From NCBI GenBank assembly GCA_012521085.1, contig JAAYNB010000150.1:1-41849 (forward strand): 41,849 nt of DNA, written 5' to 3'. Every line of letters starts with the position of its first letter. Within the stretch, counting starts at the first letter, position 1. The translations under genes and the position numbers were made by a program. Below, one piece after another: positions 1 to 10,770 of the stretch. The DNA comes from Clostridiales bacterium (GTDB lineage Bacteria > Bacillota > Clostridia > Peptostreptococcales > Natronincolaceae). Below the pieces are notes generated by a model that saw only the letters and a list, made by a program, of their open reading frames with translations, ran no database searches and was not told the DNA's origin.

Positions 1-46
1 ATTTGTTTTGAGTCTTGTATATCCAATATTTTTTTTCTGTATTCAT
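1..46 (-). CDS. 5' end of an unidentified protein (partial at window edge; MNTEKKYWIYKTQNK...)
   Basis: ATG at 46..44 (minus), preceded by AGGTGAATTATA; open to the window edge. Only 15 residues visible, product unknown. Confidence 0.45.
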   Translation of the reverse strand, partial: MNTEKKYWIYKTQNK

Positions 47-104
47 TATAATTCACCTGCTATATTAATTTTGCTAGTTTATAATATATAATGTACAAAT
101 TTTA

Positions 105-1784
105 TTATCTATTGGTTTTTTTAATAATATCAATTAAAATTGATATTATTATTACTATACCTAAAAAACTAGCTACTAAATAACCCATAATGCCAAATAT
201 TGATACACCCCATATGGTAGGTCCACTTTTTATTTGTATTATAAGCGAGGATCCTACAATAAGTGCAGAGGTTATTAAACTTAAAGATAATTTATTAGTC
301 ATATGAGATAATTCATTTTGTAATTTTTCAAATCCTTCCTCTTCAACTTGAAGTTTTATTTCATTATTATCTAACTTATTAATTAAATTTCTTATTTGTC
401 TGGGTAAATATTTTATACTATAAAGTACATATTCTGAATAATTTTTTATTTCACTACCTATATTTTGGGGATTTATTTTATGTAAATACATTCTTTTTAC
501 AAAATTATTACCATAGTTAGAAATACTGAAATTAGGATTTAAAAATCTTATACTACCTTCAAAAGTAACCATAGCTTTTAATAAAATAGTAAATTGTGAT
601 GGAAGTTTTATTTTGTTTGTATATGCAATATTCATTGTTTCTTTTAGTAATTCACCTAAATTCAGACGCTTTAATGGTATATCATAATATATATTTAATA
701 TATAAGATATATCTTCTTTTAATCTCCTAATATTTGTTTTTTTAGACAATGTGTCATTTACTATTAAAAGGCTTATTATTCTGTCTATATTTTTTCTTGT
801 AGTTGCAACAAAAAGGTCAAATATAAAATTCATGGTATCCCTGTCTATATAACCAATTATGCCAAAATCTATAAATGCAATTTTATTTGATTCCATAATA
901 AATATATTTCCAGGATGAGGATCTCCATGAAAAGCTTGTAAAACAAATATCTGTTTTAAAAATGCATCTGTAATTATAGTGGCCAAATCCTCCATAGGCC
1001 AATTTTTTCCATTCAGTTTTTCTTTGTCATTAATTTTAATGCCTGTAATTCTTTCCATAGTTAAAATTTTTTTAGAAGTATATTCCCAATAAACTTTAGG
1101 AATATATATGTTTTTATCATTTTGAAAAAATGTATGGAATTTTTCTGCATTTCTAGCTTCTAGAGTATAATCTAATTCCCTAGTAATCGTGCGAGCAAAT
1201 TCTTCCACCATTTCATATAGTTCATATGGTTTTTCTTTATCCATATGCTCGTCCAGTATTTTAGCTAATGTAAATAATATATCAACATCCCTTTTAATGA
1301 TATTGTCCACTAAAGGCCTTTGTATTTTTACTACAACATCTTTACCATTTTTTAATATGGCACCATATACTTGACCTATTGATGCAGAAGCAATAGGTAC
1401 TGGATTAAAACTCTTAAAACTTTCATCTATATCTACTTGTAATTCCTGTTTAAATATTTCTTTTGCTATTTCAAAAGTAAAAGGTTCTACATCGTCTTGT
1501 AATTTTGATAATTCTATAATAATATCTTCTGAAAATAAATCCCTTCTAGTGCTCATAATTTGCCCCAATTTAATAAAAGTAGGCCCTAATTCCTCGCATG
1601 CTAACCTTAATTTTTCTCCATTACTTAAATTTTCTTTGGACTCTTTTATATTCAAAACAAGTTTTGGCATATACCCATTTTCAACTAATTTTTCCGCTAT
1701 AAATGTAAAACCATACCTTACTAATACCTCTCCAATCTTTTTATAACGTTTTAAATTTTCATATCTCATTTTTAAAAGCCCCAT
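105..1784 (-). CDS. UbiB/AarF/ABC1-family atypical protein kinase with C-terminal TM segments
   Basis: Motifs LGPTFIKLGQIMSTRRDL (KxGQ), PIASASIGQVY, ELDYTLEARNAEKF, HGDPHPGNIF, AFIDFG; two hydrophobic C-terminal helices. Confidence 0.93.
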   Translation of the reverse strand: MGLLKMRYENLKRYKKIGEVLVRYGFTFIAEKLVENGYMPKLVLNIKESKENLSNGEKLRLACEELGPTFIKLGQIMSTRRDLFSEDIIIELSKLQDDVEPFTFEIAKEIFKQELQVDIDESFKSFNPVPIASASIGQVYGAILKNGKDVVVKIQRPLVDNIIKRDVDILFTLAKILDEHMDKEKPYELYEMVEEFARTITRELDYTLEARNAEKFHTFFQNDKNIYIPKVYWEYTSKKILTMERITGIKINDKEKLNGKNWPMEDLATIITDAFLKQIFVLQAFHGDPHPGNIFIMESNKIAFIDFGIIGYIDRDTMNFIFDLFVATTRKNIDRIISLLIVNDTLSKKTNIRRLKEDISYILNIYYDIPLKRLNLGELLKETMNIAYTNKIKLPSQFTILLKAMVTFEGSIRFLNPNFSISNYGNNFVKRMYLHKINPQNIGSEIKNYSEYVLYSIKYLPRQIRNLINKLDNNEIKLQVEEEGFEKLQNELSHMTNKLSLSLITSALIVGSSLIIQIKSGPTIWGVSIFGIMGYLVASFLGIVIIISILIDIIKKTNR

Positions 1785-1813
1785 GATATCAACTCCAATA
1801 TATATGGTAAAAA

Positions 1814-1845
1814 GTGATAATAATACTATTATGTATTATTACCAC
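1814..1845 (-). promoter_or_regulatory. 13-bp stem-loop in the aarF-like 5' UTR
   Basis: Minus-strand RNA GTGGTAATAATAC-ATAATA-GTATTATTATCAC pairs fully with one G-U wobble. Confidence 0.4.
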
Positions 1846-2008
1846 CTTTTAAAAAGTCATTTATCCCATGTTATTATCTAAGATTATTTTACTTTTTATT
1901 TATATCTTAGTCTATAGACTATAGGAAATTTCGACTTTTCTCTAAAATAAACAATATGAAAGAGGCTATAATTTTTGAAAAATGTATTTAATTTGATTGG
2001 CATATATT

Positions 2009-3355
2009 TTATAATAATTTAGCTTGGATTGTTATAGCACATTCTATTCTCTTCTTCTCCATTTCACAACCTATGTTATAAGGTATATTAATATCTTGAT
2101 TGAAATTATAGGCATTTGCATGACATCCACCACTACAGTAAAATTTGGCCCAACATTTACTACATTCTTCTTTATTATAAACATTGGCATTTGAGAATTG
2201 ATCATATATAGGGGTATCTAAAGTACCATCATTTATATTACCTAATTTAAAGTCCTCATTTCCAACAAATTGATGACATGGATATAAATCACCTTCTGGG
2301 GTAACAGCCAAATATTCTGCTCCTGCTCCGCATCCTGATAAGCGTTTTGCTATACATGGGCCTTGGTTTAAATCAATTGTAAAGTGAAAGAAATTAAAAT
2401 CTTTGTCTGTATTTTTTCTCTTAAGATATTCATCCATTAGATATTCATATTCTTTAAATATCTGTGGTAGGTCTTCCTCTAGAATTGCATAATCCTCCTC
2501 AGGTGATGCAACTACAGGTTCAACAGAAATATGCTTAAATCCTAAATCCGCTAAATGTAATACATCTTTAGAAAAATCTAAATTATATCTAGTAAAAGTT
2601 CCTCTAGCATAATAATCTTTTTCTCCTCTTAATTTTGCCATTTTAAGTATTTTAGGCAATATAATATCATATGTACCACCACCATTAATAGTACAGCGAA
2701 CTCTATCATTTATATTTTCTCTACCATCTATACTGAGTACTACATTGTTCATATTCTCATTGATGTATTTCATTATTTCATCATCCAATAATACTCCATT
2801 AGTAGTAATGGTAAATCTTATATTTTTCCCATATTTTTTTTCTTCTTTTTTACCATAAGCTATAATTTCTTTAACAACATCAAAATTCATTAAAGGCTCT
2901 CCACCAAAGAAATCCACTTCTAAATTTCTCCTGTTACCTGAATTTTTAATTAAGAAATCTATGGATTTTTTTCCTACATCTAAGGACATTAATGACCTAT
3001 CACCTTTAAAATCGCCTTGGGATGCGAAACAATATTCACAACGAATATTACAATCATGTGCTATATGTAGACATAGGGCTTTTACAACTGGCTTTCTATT
3101 TTTGAAGGATTCATGATTTATATAATTATCTTCAGAAAATAATAGGCCTTCTTTTTTTAATGTATCTATTTCTGTTATTGCATCTGAAATTTCATTTTCA
3201 CTATACTTGTCCTTTAATTGCTCAATAGTAGTTTTAGTTGTTTCCTTTGGATAGTAATCTAGAATATCATATACTATTTGGTCTACAACATGTATAGCAC
3301 CACTATTTACATCTAAGACAATATTTACATCATTTTGTGTAAATTTATGAATCAT
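2009..3355 (-). CDS. scfB: Radical SAM SCIFF peptide maturase (thioether-forming, SPASM domain)
   Basis: Radical SAM motif CNIRCEYC, FFGGEP, SPASM-type Cys cluster (CGAGAEYLAVTPEGDLYPCHQF...CSKCWAKFYCSGGCHANAY), PqqD/RRE-like N-terminus, adjacent SCIFF peptide gene. Confidence 0.95.
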   Translation of the reverse strand: MIHKFTQNDVNIVLDVNSGAIHVVDQIVYDILDYYPKETTKTTIEQLKDKYSENEISDAITEIDTLKKEGLLFSEDNYINHESFKNRKPVVKALCLHIAHDCNIRCEYCFASQGDFKGDRSLMSLDVGKKSIDFLIKNSGNRRNLEVDFFGGEPLMNFDVVKEIIAYGKKEEKKYGKNIRFTITTNGVLLDDEIMKYINENMNNVVLSIDGRENINDRVRCTINGGGTYDIILPKILKMAKLRGEKDYYARGTFTRYNLDFSKDVLHLADLGFKHISVEPVVASPEEDYAILEEDLPQIFKEYEYLMDEYLKRKNTDKDFNFFHFTIDLNQGPCIAKRLSGCGAGAEYLAVTPEGDLYPCHQFVGNEDFKLGNINDGTLDTPIYDQFSNANVYNKEECSKCWAKFYCSGGCHANAYNFNQDINIPYNIGCEMEKKRIECAITIQAKLL

Positions 3356-3421
3356 TTTTATTAAATACTCCTTCCATAAACTAATATATCTATATAAAAA
3401 TATAAGATATTTATATTCTTA

Positions 3422-3453
3422 AGAAAAAACAGCAGTAGATTTATACCACTGCT
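3422..3453 (-). terminator. Hairpin plus U-tract between the SCIFF peptide gene and its maturase
   Basis: Minus strand AGCAGTGGTATAAATCTACTGCT followed by GTTTTTTCTT. Confidence 0.7.
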
Positions 3454-3473
3454 TGTTTAATAAGTAAAGGATA

Positions 3474-3614
3474 TTATTGGTTTTCACATTGCTGGTTTCC
3501 AACTGTACAAGATGTTTTACATGCTGATTGACATGATGTTTGGCATTCACCACATCCACCTTTTGCTATACTCTTTACTAAATTTGCACCAGTTAATGTT
3601 TTGATGTATTTCAT
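3474..3614 (-). CDS. scfA: Six-cysteine SCIFF peptide (RiPP precursor), 46 aa: MKYIKTLTGANLVKSIAKGGCGECQTSCQSACKTSCTVGNQQCENQ
   Basis: Translated by hand (below the ORF-track size cutoff). Six Cys in the C-terminal half; adjacent to SCIFF maturase; SD GGGGGTG upstream. Confidence 0.95.
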   Translation of the reverse strand: MKYIKTLTGANLVKSIAKGGCGECQTSCQSACKTSCTVGNQQCENQ

Positions 3615-3646
3615 TAAAAACACCCCCTTCACTAGGTTTCAATAAA

Positions 3647-3675
3647 ATTATACCATAATATATGGGGGAACAAAA
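3647..3675 (-). promoter_or_regulatory. Probable promoter of the SCIFF gene (extended -10)
   Basis: Minus strand TGGTATAAT = TGn-TATAAT, -10 at 3647-3652, about 33 nt upstream of the ATG; weak -35. Confidence 0.6.
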
Positions 3676-3680
3676 GAAAT

Positions 3681-4073
3681 TTATTTTATATTAATGCCTA
3701 TGACACCTCCAATTATGCCAATAATTATACTGAGGAAAACTTTATAATATATTTTTGAATTTATATCATAATCAATGAATAATAACTTACCTATGATAAT
3801 TAGTATTACAAAGTAAATAAAACCAAAAATGGCGCCATGCAACCATCCTCTTTTTTTAATATTTATTGATAAATATATTCCACCATAAATTATGCTTAAA
3901 ATCATAGTAACAGATGTTATTATGGATATATTGTTCTCACTAAAATCTGTATAAGTAATTATAGCAGCTGATATTAGTAGTAAAATACTTAATATTAAAT
4001 AACTTCTTATTAAGCTTTTAACATAAATTGATAAATTACCCACGCTATTATTCCATATATTATTTTTTTGCAT
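3681..4073 (-). CDS. TIGR04086-like family putative membrane protein
   Basis: 130 aa, four hydrophobic helices, located between yajC and scfA as known for this family in Clostridia. Confidence 0.75.
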   Translation of the reverse strand: MQKNNIWNNSVGNLSIYVKSLIRSYLILSILLLISAAIITYTDFSENNISIITSVTMILSIIYGGIYLSINIKKRGWLHGAIFGFIYFVILIIIGKLLFIDYDINSKIYYKVFLSIIIGIIGGVIGINIK

Positions 4074-4159
4074 ATCTATACCCCCATTAACATTTATTTA
4101 ATAGATATGCTATATTTTTTATAATTATTACTTTTATACTTTTAACTTTTATAAATTTT

Positions 4160-4183
4160 AAAGCAACGAATACTCGTTGCTTT
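4160..4183 (-). terminator. Terminator after yajC
   Basis: Perfect hairpin AAAGCAACGA-GTAT-TCGTTGCTTT (minus). Confidence 0.8.
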
Positions 4184-4201
4184 ATAGTAATATATGATAA
4201 A

Positions 4202-4474
4202 TTATTTATTTTTATTAACAAGACTTCCTACTGACCATTTTGTAATTGTAATTTTATTTTTGTCTTCTCCTGTTTCAATTGTAATCATATCATCCTTGAT
4301 TTTTAATATACTTCCATATATACCACCGATTGTAATGATTTCATCTCCTACTTTTAAATTATCTCTTAGTTCTTTAACAGCCTTATTTCTTTTTTGCTGA
4401 GGCCTAATAACTAGAAAGTAAAAAATAGCAAAAAAACCCAATGGTACTAATAAACTACCTAATCCCTCATTCAT
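4202..4474 (-). CDS. yajC: Preprotein translocase subunit YajC
   Basis: N-terminal TM, FYFLVIRPQQKRNK, GDEIITIGGIYGSI; next to tgt. Confidence 0.95.
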   Translation of the reverse strand: MNEGLGSLLVPLGFFAIFYFLVIRPQQKRNKAVKELRDNLKVGDEIITIGGIYGSILKIKDDMITIETGEDKNKITITKWSVGSLVNKNK

Positions 4475-4587
4475 ATATATTCTCCTCTCCTATAATATGT
4501 TGTAAATATATTTTAATATTATATAATTAAAAGGTCAAATCTAATCTTGATAAAAAATATTATTTTAATATTAATATTTTTCTATTA

Positions 4588-5700
<1,113 letters not shown>

Positions 5701-5716
5701 TCAATTTCCTACCTTT

Positions 5717-6742
5717 CTATTTAATTAACATAGCATCGCCAAAACTAAAAAAACGATATTTTTCATCAATAGCTATTTTATATGATTTCATAATATTTTC
5801 TCGTCCTGCAAGAGCACTGACAAGCATAATTAATGATGATTCTGGTAAATGAAAGTTTGTAATAAGACTGTCAATAATTTTAAATTTATAACCTGGATAA
5901 ATAAATATATCTGTCCAACCACTACTCTCTTTTATTTTCCCTTCTTCAATGGCAGCAGATTCTAATGTTCGGCAACTAGTAGTGCCAACTGCAATAACTT
6001 TACCTCCATTTTTCTTAGTATTATTAATAATATCTGCAGTATTCTTATCAATATTATAATATTCACTATGCATTTTATGTTCATGTATATTTTCTACCTT
6101 TACGGGTCTGAATGTGCCAAGCCCTACATGCAGAGTTACATATGCAATTTCTATACCCTTTACTTTTATGTCATTTAATAATTTATCTGTAAAATGTAAT
6201 CCGGCTGTAGGAGCTGCTGCTGAACCCGTATGTTTTGAATATACAGTTTGATATCTCTCTTTATCTTCTAATTTCGGGGTTATATAAGGAGGTAAAGGCA
6301 TTTGACCCAATTTATCTAATATATCTTCAAAAACACCATCATATTTAAATTCTATAATTCTTGACCCTTCCTCTCCAATTCCTATAACTTCTGCTTTTAA
6401 GAGTCCATTCCCAAATTCAAACTGGGTGCCTATTTTGGCCCTTCTACCTGGTTTTGCCAGTGCCTGCCATGTGTCTAAATCCTTTCTTTTTAACAATAAA
6501 AATTCCATACTCCCACCGGTATCTACCCTTTGTCCTATTATTCTACCAGGTAATACTCGTGTATCATTTAATACTAGACAATCACCTTTTTCTAAGAAGT
6601 TTATTATATCATAGAAATGATGATGACTTATTTCATTTGTCTTTTTATCTATTACCATTAAACGAGATTTATCTCTTTCTTTTAATGGGTGTTGTGCTAT
6701 TAATTCTTCTGGTAAATGAAAATAAAAGTCTTTTGTTTTCAT
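5717..6742 (-). CDS. queA: S-adenosylmethionine:tRNA ribosyltransferase-isomerase
   Basis: [53 protein letters not shown]. Confidence 0.98.
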   Translation of the reverse strand: MKTKDFYFHLPEELIAQHPLKERDKSRLMVIDKKTNEISHHHFYDIINFLEKGDCLVLNDTRVLPGRIIGQRVDTGGSMEFLLLKRKDLDTWQALAKPGRRAKIGTQFEFGNGLLKAEVIGIGEEGSRIIEFKYDGVFEDILDKLGQMPLPPYITPKLEDKERYQTVYSKHTGSAAAPTAGLHFTDKLLNDIKVKGIEIAYVTLHVGLGTFRPVKVENIHEHKMHSEYYNIDKNTADIINNTKKNGGKVIAVGTTSCRTLESAAIEEGKIKESSGWTDIFIYPGYKFKIIDSLITNFHLPESSLIMLVSALAGRENIMKSYKIAIDEKYRFFSFGDAMLIK

Positions 6743-6747
6743 GTATT

Positions 6748-8385
6748 TTACTCCACCTCTGTGCCTGTATAATAGTGTTTTAATATTTGAATATAATTAT
6801 AACCTTCTTCTGCCATTTTTTTAGCACCATATTGACTCATACCTAAGCCATGGCCCCATCCTCTACCATTAAAAACATATGTATTTGTATTAGTATTTGT
6901 ATTAGTATTTGTATTTGTATTTACAATCTCATCCAATGCTTTGTATTCTCTACCATTATATATTTTTACATCAGATGTATCTGTTATATTTGTAATTCCT
7001 TTGGCAGAAATAATATATTTATTATCTAATTTTGGTATTTCTACCATTTCCACTTTATTTTTTATTATAATATTTCTATTATCTACAGTTTGATTTCCAT
7101 CATTTACATTATACCAAGTACTTTTTAAACCAAAAACTGTTCTGGCTCTTTCTTTTAATAATACTTCACTGCCCTTTGTTCCATGCACTGTTAGCTGTAA
7201 AATCCTACCGTTTTCTGATCGTGAATCCACATTTATATTTAACAAATCACCTATAAATATATTATTTTTTTCTAAAAGTTTTTTTATTTCATCTTTACTT
7301 AATTCTACTGTCCATGTAGAATTTGTTGTATTTAAAGAAAAATCATCTTTAACACCTCTAATATATGGGACAGCTGTTGACCATACATTTTCGCTATTTT
7401 CTGTATGTCCACCACTATTAGAGTGATAAAATGTATTTGCTATTTCTCCTTTATATGTAAGTACTTTTCCCTTAGTTTCATCTACAGCCCTATTTGTATT
7501 TGGATGTTCACTATCATATCCACCATAAACCTGTGACATATCTGTATTACAAAGATCAAATCCTAAATTTCTAAATCTATTTATATTTGATATGGCCGTA
7601 CCTCTAGCAGCTACAGCTTGAGCTTTTAAAGCTTCCAAAGGCCATAAAGCTGGAAGTTCTCTTGGTACAACACCATATAAATATTTTTCTAGTTCCAATT
7701 TATTTACAATGGACATATCACTAGTACTTAATCTCTTAGCAGTAATAGCTCCTCTATAATTCTTGCCTTCTAAATTTATAATGGATTCACTAATAGGTTC
7801 ATTGCTTTTAAAATATACATTCTCATTGCTATTATATAATAATAATATATTGCCTTTACCATCTAGTACTTGTACCTTCTTTGAAGATGGTGGTACTATA
7901 TTTAAATCATAATCTATATGTTGTGATATTTTATGCATTTGATTTTCTGCATTTTCTCTATTATCATATCTACCTATAAATATTTTCCAGCCATTATCAT
8001 ATGATAAATAAGTTTCATCAGTTAATGAAAATGTTTTTAATAAATTTAGTGCTTCCTCACTATTATTAAAAGTTTTGTCTATTTCAATATGATATAAACC
8101 TTGATCATTAGAGGAATTTATTCCATTTATATCCTTTCTTAATATAATATGTTTTTTATCTGTTAAATCCATTATTTTTATAAACTCATCATTATTAAAT
8201 ATCCCCACTTGAAAACCGCTATTAGATTTTAATTCTATTGATGACTTGGCAGTGTTTCTAAAAAAAAGTCCTATTTCAATATATTTAGGTATTTCTGATT
8301 TGTTAAAAGCATGGATGGTATTCATATTTGCCATTAAAAAAATTGCAATTATAGAATAGATAATAATGTTTTTAAACTCTTTCAT
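6748..8385 (-). CDS. SpoIID/LytB-domain protein with N-terminal signal and SPOR-like region
   Basis: [54 protein letters not shown]. Confidence 0.93.
   Translation of the reverse strand: MKEFKNIIIYSIIAIFLMANMNTIHAFNKSEIPKYIEIGLFFRNTAKSSIELKSNSGFQVGIFNNDEFIKIMDLTDKKHIILRKDINGINSSNDQGLYHIEIDKTFNNSEEALNLLKTFSLTDETYLSYDNGWKIFIGRYDNRENAENQMHKISQHIDYDLNIVPPSSKKVQVLDGKGNILLLYNSNENVYFKSNEPISESIINLEGKNYRGAITAKRLSTSDMSIVNKLELEKYLYGVVPRELPALWPLEALKAQAVAARGTAISNINRFRNLGFDLCNTDMSQVYGGYDSEHPNTNRAVDETKGKVLTYKGEIANTFYHSNSGGHTENSENVWSTAVPYIRGVKDDFSLNTTNSTWTVELSKDEIKKLLEKNNIFIGDLLNINVDSRSENGRILQLTVHGTKGSEVLLKERARTVFGLKSTWYNVNDGNQTVDNRNIIIKNKVEMVEIPKLDNKYIISAKGITNITDTSDVKIYNGREYKALDEIVNTNTNTNTNTNTNTYVFNGRGWGHGLGMSQYGAKKMAEEGYNYIQILKHYYTGTEVE
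6881..6922 (-). repeat. In-frame hexanucleotide tandem repeat (7 x 6 bp) encoding (Asn-Thr)7
   Basis: Plus strand GTATTT GTATTA GTATTT GTATTA GTATTT GTATTT GTATTT. Confidence 0.95.
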
Positions 8386-8427
8386 GATTTAATATCCCCC
8401 TTTATCCTATAAACATCAAGTGTTTTA

Positions 8428-9441
8428 TTATTTATTTCCATATGGTATTTTAAAATGTTTATATGCTCTCTCCGTTACAACACGTCCCCTAGGCGTTCGA
8501 TTAAGAAACCCTATTTGTAATAAATATGGTTCATATACATCTTCAATTGTATTTTTTTCTTCACCAGTAGAGGCAGCTATTGTATCTATCCCCACTGGCC
8601 CACCATTAAAATGATAAATAATATTTTTTATTAGTTTTTTATCCACATTATCTAAACCTAATTCGTCAATCTCCAATAAATTTAAAGCTTCTTTTGCTAC
8701 CTCTTTAGTTATACATCCATCTGCCCTTACCTGAGCATAGTCTCGAACTCTTTTAAGTAATCTATTGGCAATACGTGGTGTCCCTCTAGAACGGGAAGCT
8801 ATTTCCTTGGCTCCTTCTTCATCAATATGTACATTTAATATTTTTGCTGAACGATTTACTATATCTGTTAGTTCGTCTATCCCATATAATTCCAATTTAC
8901 AGATGACACCAAATCTATCTCTAAGTGGTGCACTTAAAAGTCCCGCCCTTGTAGTAGCTCCTATTAAAGTAAATTTAGATAAATCTAATCGTATTGATCT
9001 AGCACTAGGACCTTTTCCTATTATAATATCTAGTGCAAAATCTTCCATAGCTGGATATAATATTTCTTCAATAGTTCTATTTAATCTATGTATTTCATCA
9101 ATAAACAAAACATCATTTTCAGATAAATTTGTCAGTATGGCAGCTAAATCTCCTGGCCTCTCAATAGCTGGCCCAGAAGTAGTTCTAATATTTACATTCA
9201 TCTCATTAGCTATTATATTTGATAAAGTGGTTTTTCCCAAACCTGGAGGTCCATATAATAAGACATGATCTAATGCTTCTTTTCTAATATTTGCAGCTTC
9301 AATAAATATTTTGAGTTTTTCTTTTACTTTTTCTTGACCAATATAATTATTTAGATACTTGGGACGCAATCCATTTTCTATTTGATTGTCTTCATCTCTT
9401 TTTTCACTTGTTATAATTCTTTCACTATCATTTTGAAACAT
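8428..9441 (-). CDS. ruvB: Holliday junction branch migration DNA helicase RuvB
   Basis: [61 protein letters not shown]. Confidence 0.99.
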   Translation of the reverse strand: MFQNDSERIITSEKRDEDNQIENGLRPKYLNNYIGQEKVKEKLKIFIEAANIRKEALDHVLLYGPPGLGKTTLSNIIANEMNVNIRTTSGPAIERPGDLAAILTNLSENDVLFIDEIHRLNRTIEEILYPAMEDFALDIIIGKGPSARSIRLDLSKFTLIGATTRAGLLSAPLRDRFGVICKLELYGIDELTDIVNRSAKILNVHIDEEGAKEIASRSRGTPRIANRLLKRVRDYAQVRADGCITKEVAKEALNLLEIDELGLDNVDKKLIKNIIYHFNGGPVGIDTIAASTGEEKNTIEDVYEPYLLQIGFLNRTPRGRVVTERAYKHFKIPYGNK

Positions 9442-9456
9442 TACATACCTCCATAT

Positions 9457-10050
9457 CTATCTCATTAATAATTTTAAAGCTTCTTTTATCATTTCCTCTG
9501 TACTTAAATCCTTACTATTTAAACTAAGTAATGCTCCTTCAGCCTCCTGTATACTATAACCCAATGCAGTTAAGGCTTCTACAACTTCTTGTTGATGGGT
9601 TCTATCCATTTTAATATTAATATCATCTATGTCATCTGTATCACCTAAATACTTATCAACTTTATCTTTTAACTCTAAAATGATTCTTTCTGCAGTTTTT
9701 TTCCCAATACCTGGTGCCTTAGAAATTCCTGTTATATCCTTATTTAAAATATAATTAGCTAATTTTTTAGGAGTATATGTGGATAATGCAGATATAGCAA
9801 CTTTTGGACCTACTTTCGTAACAGATGTTAGTAATTGGAACATTTCAAGTTCCTCTCTTGTAGTAAAACCATATAAATTAACTTCATCTTCTCTAAGCAC
9901 TAAATATGTATAAATTGTAACTGTATCTTCTTTGACAACATTACTTGCACTAGTCGTTGTGCTTTGAATTCTATAACCTATTCCACCTACATCCAAAATA
10001 ATCTTATCTAAGTATACATCATCTACTCTTCCTTTAATATATTCAAACAA
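9457..10050 (-). CDS. ruvA: Holliday junction branch migration protein RuvA
   Basis: MFEYIKGRVDDV, HhH repeats GVGPKVAISALS and APGIGKKTAERIILELKDK. Confidence 0.98.
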   Translation of the reverse strand: MFEYIKGRVDDVYLDKIILDVGGIGYRIQSTTTSASNVVKEDTVTIYTYLVLREDEVNLYGFTTREELEMFQLLTSVTKVGPKVAISALSTYTPKKLANYILNKDITGISKAPGIGKKTAERIILELKDKVDKYLGDTDDIDDINIKMDRTHQQEVVEALTALGYSIQEAEGALLSLNSKDLSTEEMIKEALKLLMR

Positions 10051-10068
10051 ATTATTCCCCCCATTATT

Positions 10069-10563
10069 TTATTTCATTTCAAACAATTGTTTTAAATTAC
10101 CTGAATGTGCATGACATATAGTAATGGCTAAAGCATCAGCAACATCATCGGGTTTAGGTACTTCTTTTAAATTTAATATCATTTTTATCATTTCTTGTAC
10201 TTGTCTTTTCTCAGCTCTACCATATCCCACAACCCCTTGTTTTATCTGTAGTGGTGTATATTCATATATTTTTTTATCATGATTTATGGCGGCTAGTATT
10301 GCTACACCACGAGCTTGTCCCACTAACATGGCAGTTTTAGCATTTGTATTAAAAAATAGTTCTTCAATGGCTACATGTTCCGGTTCATATTTTTCTATTA
10401 ATATATTTAATTCATTATAAATCTTTTTTAATCGTTCTGCCGTTGACATTTTGCTAGAAGTTGTTATACTACCATAATCTATGACTTCAAATCTATTACC
10501 TATATATTTTACTATTCCATAACCCATTATTGCTATTCCTGGATCAATTCCTAATATAATCAT
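10069..10563 (-). CDS. ruvC: Crossover junction endodeoxyribonuclease RuvC
   Basis: [46 protein letters not shown]. Confidence 0.98.
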   Translation of the reverse strand: MIILGIDPGIAIMGYGIVKYIGNRFEVIDYGSITTSSKMSTAERLKKIYNELNILIEKYEPEHVAIEELFFNTNAKTAMLVGQARGVAILAAINHDKKIYEYTPLQIKQGVVGYGRAEKRQVQEMIKMILNLKEVPKPDDVADALAITICHAHSGNLKQLFEMK

Positions 10564-10683
10564 TTATGTTCCCCCATTTTATAAAATAAGTCATATACTA
10601 TTTCATAGTGTACCATATTATATTAAAAAAATCGATAACAGCCATATTATAATACTATAAAATAGTAAAAACTATATATAATA

Positions 10684-10735
10684 AAAATATAATAAAAAAA
10701 GATATAGAACCTATTTTAAATAGATTTATATCTTT
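10684..10735 (-). terminator. Terminator after the BofC-like gene
   Basis: Minus strand AAAGATATAAATCTATTTAAAATAGGTTCTATATCTTTTTTT. Confidence 0.65.
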
Positions 10736-10770
10736 TATATTATACAATTTTTAATTTTTCTACATATTTT

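Noticed and set aside
1861-2008. Possible small RNA in the intergenic region
   Set aside because: AT-rich, no convincing fold or terminator; only the palindrome is kept as a weak finding.
6881-6922. Short repeats considered as a CRISPR-like array
   Set aside because: 6-bp contiguous microsatellite within a coding frame; no spacers.
8765-9268. Plus-strand 167-aa ORF
   Set aside because: Shadow of ruvB; no recognisable domain.
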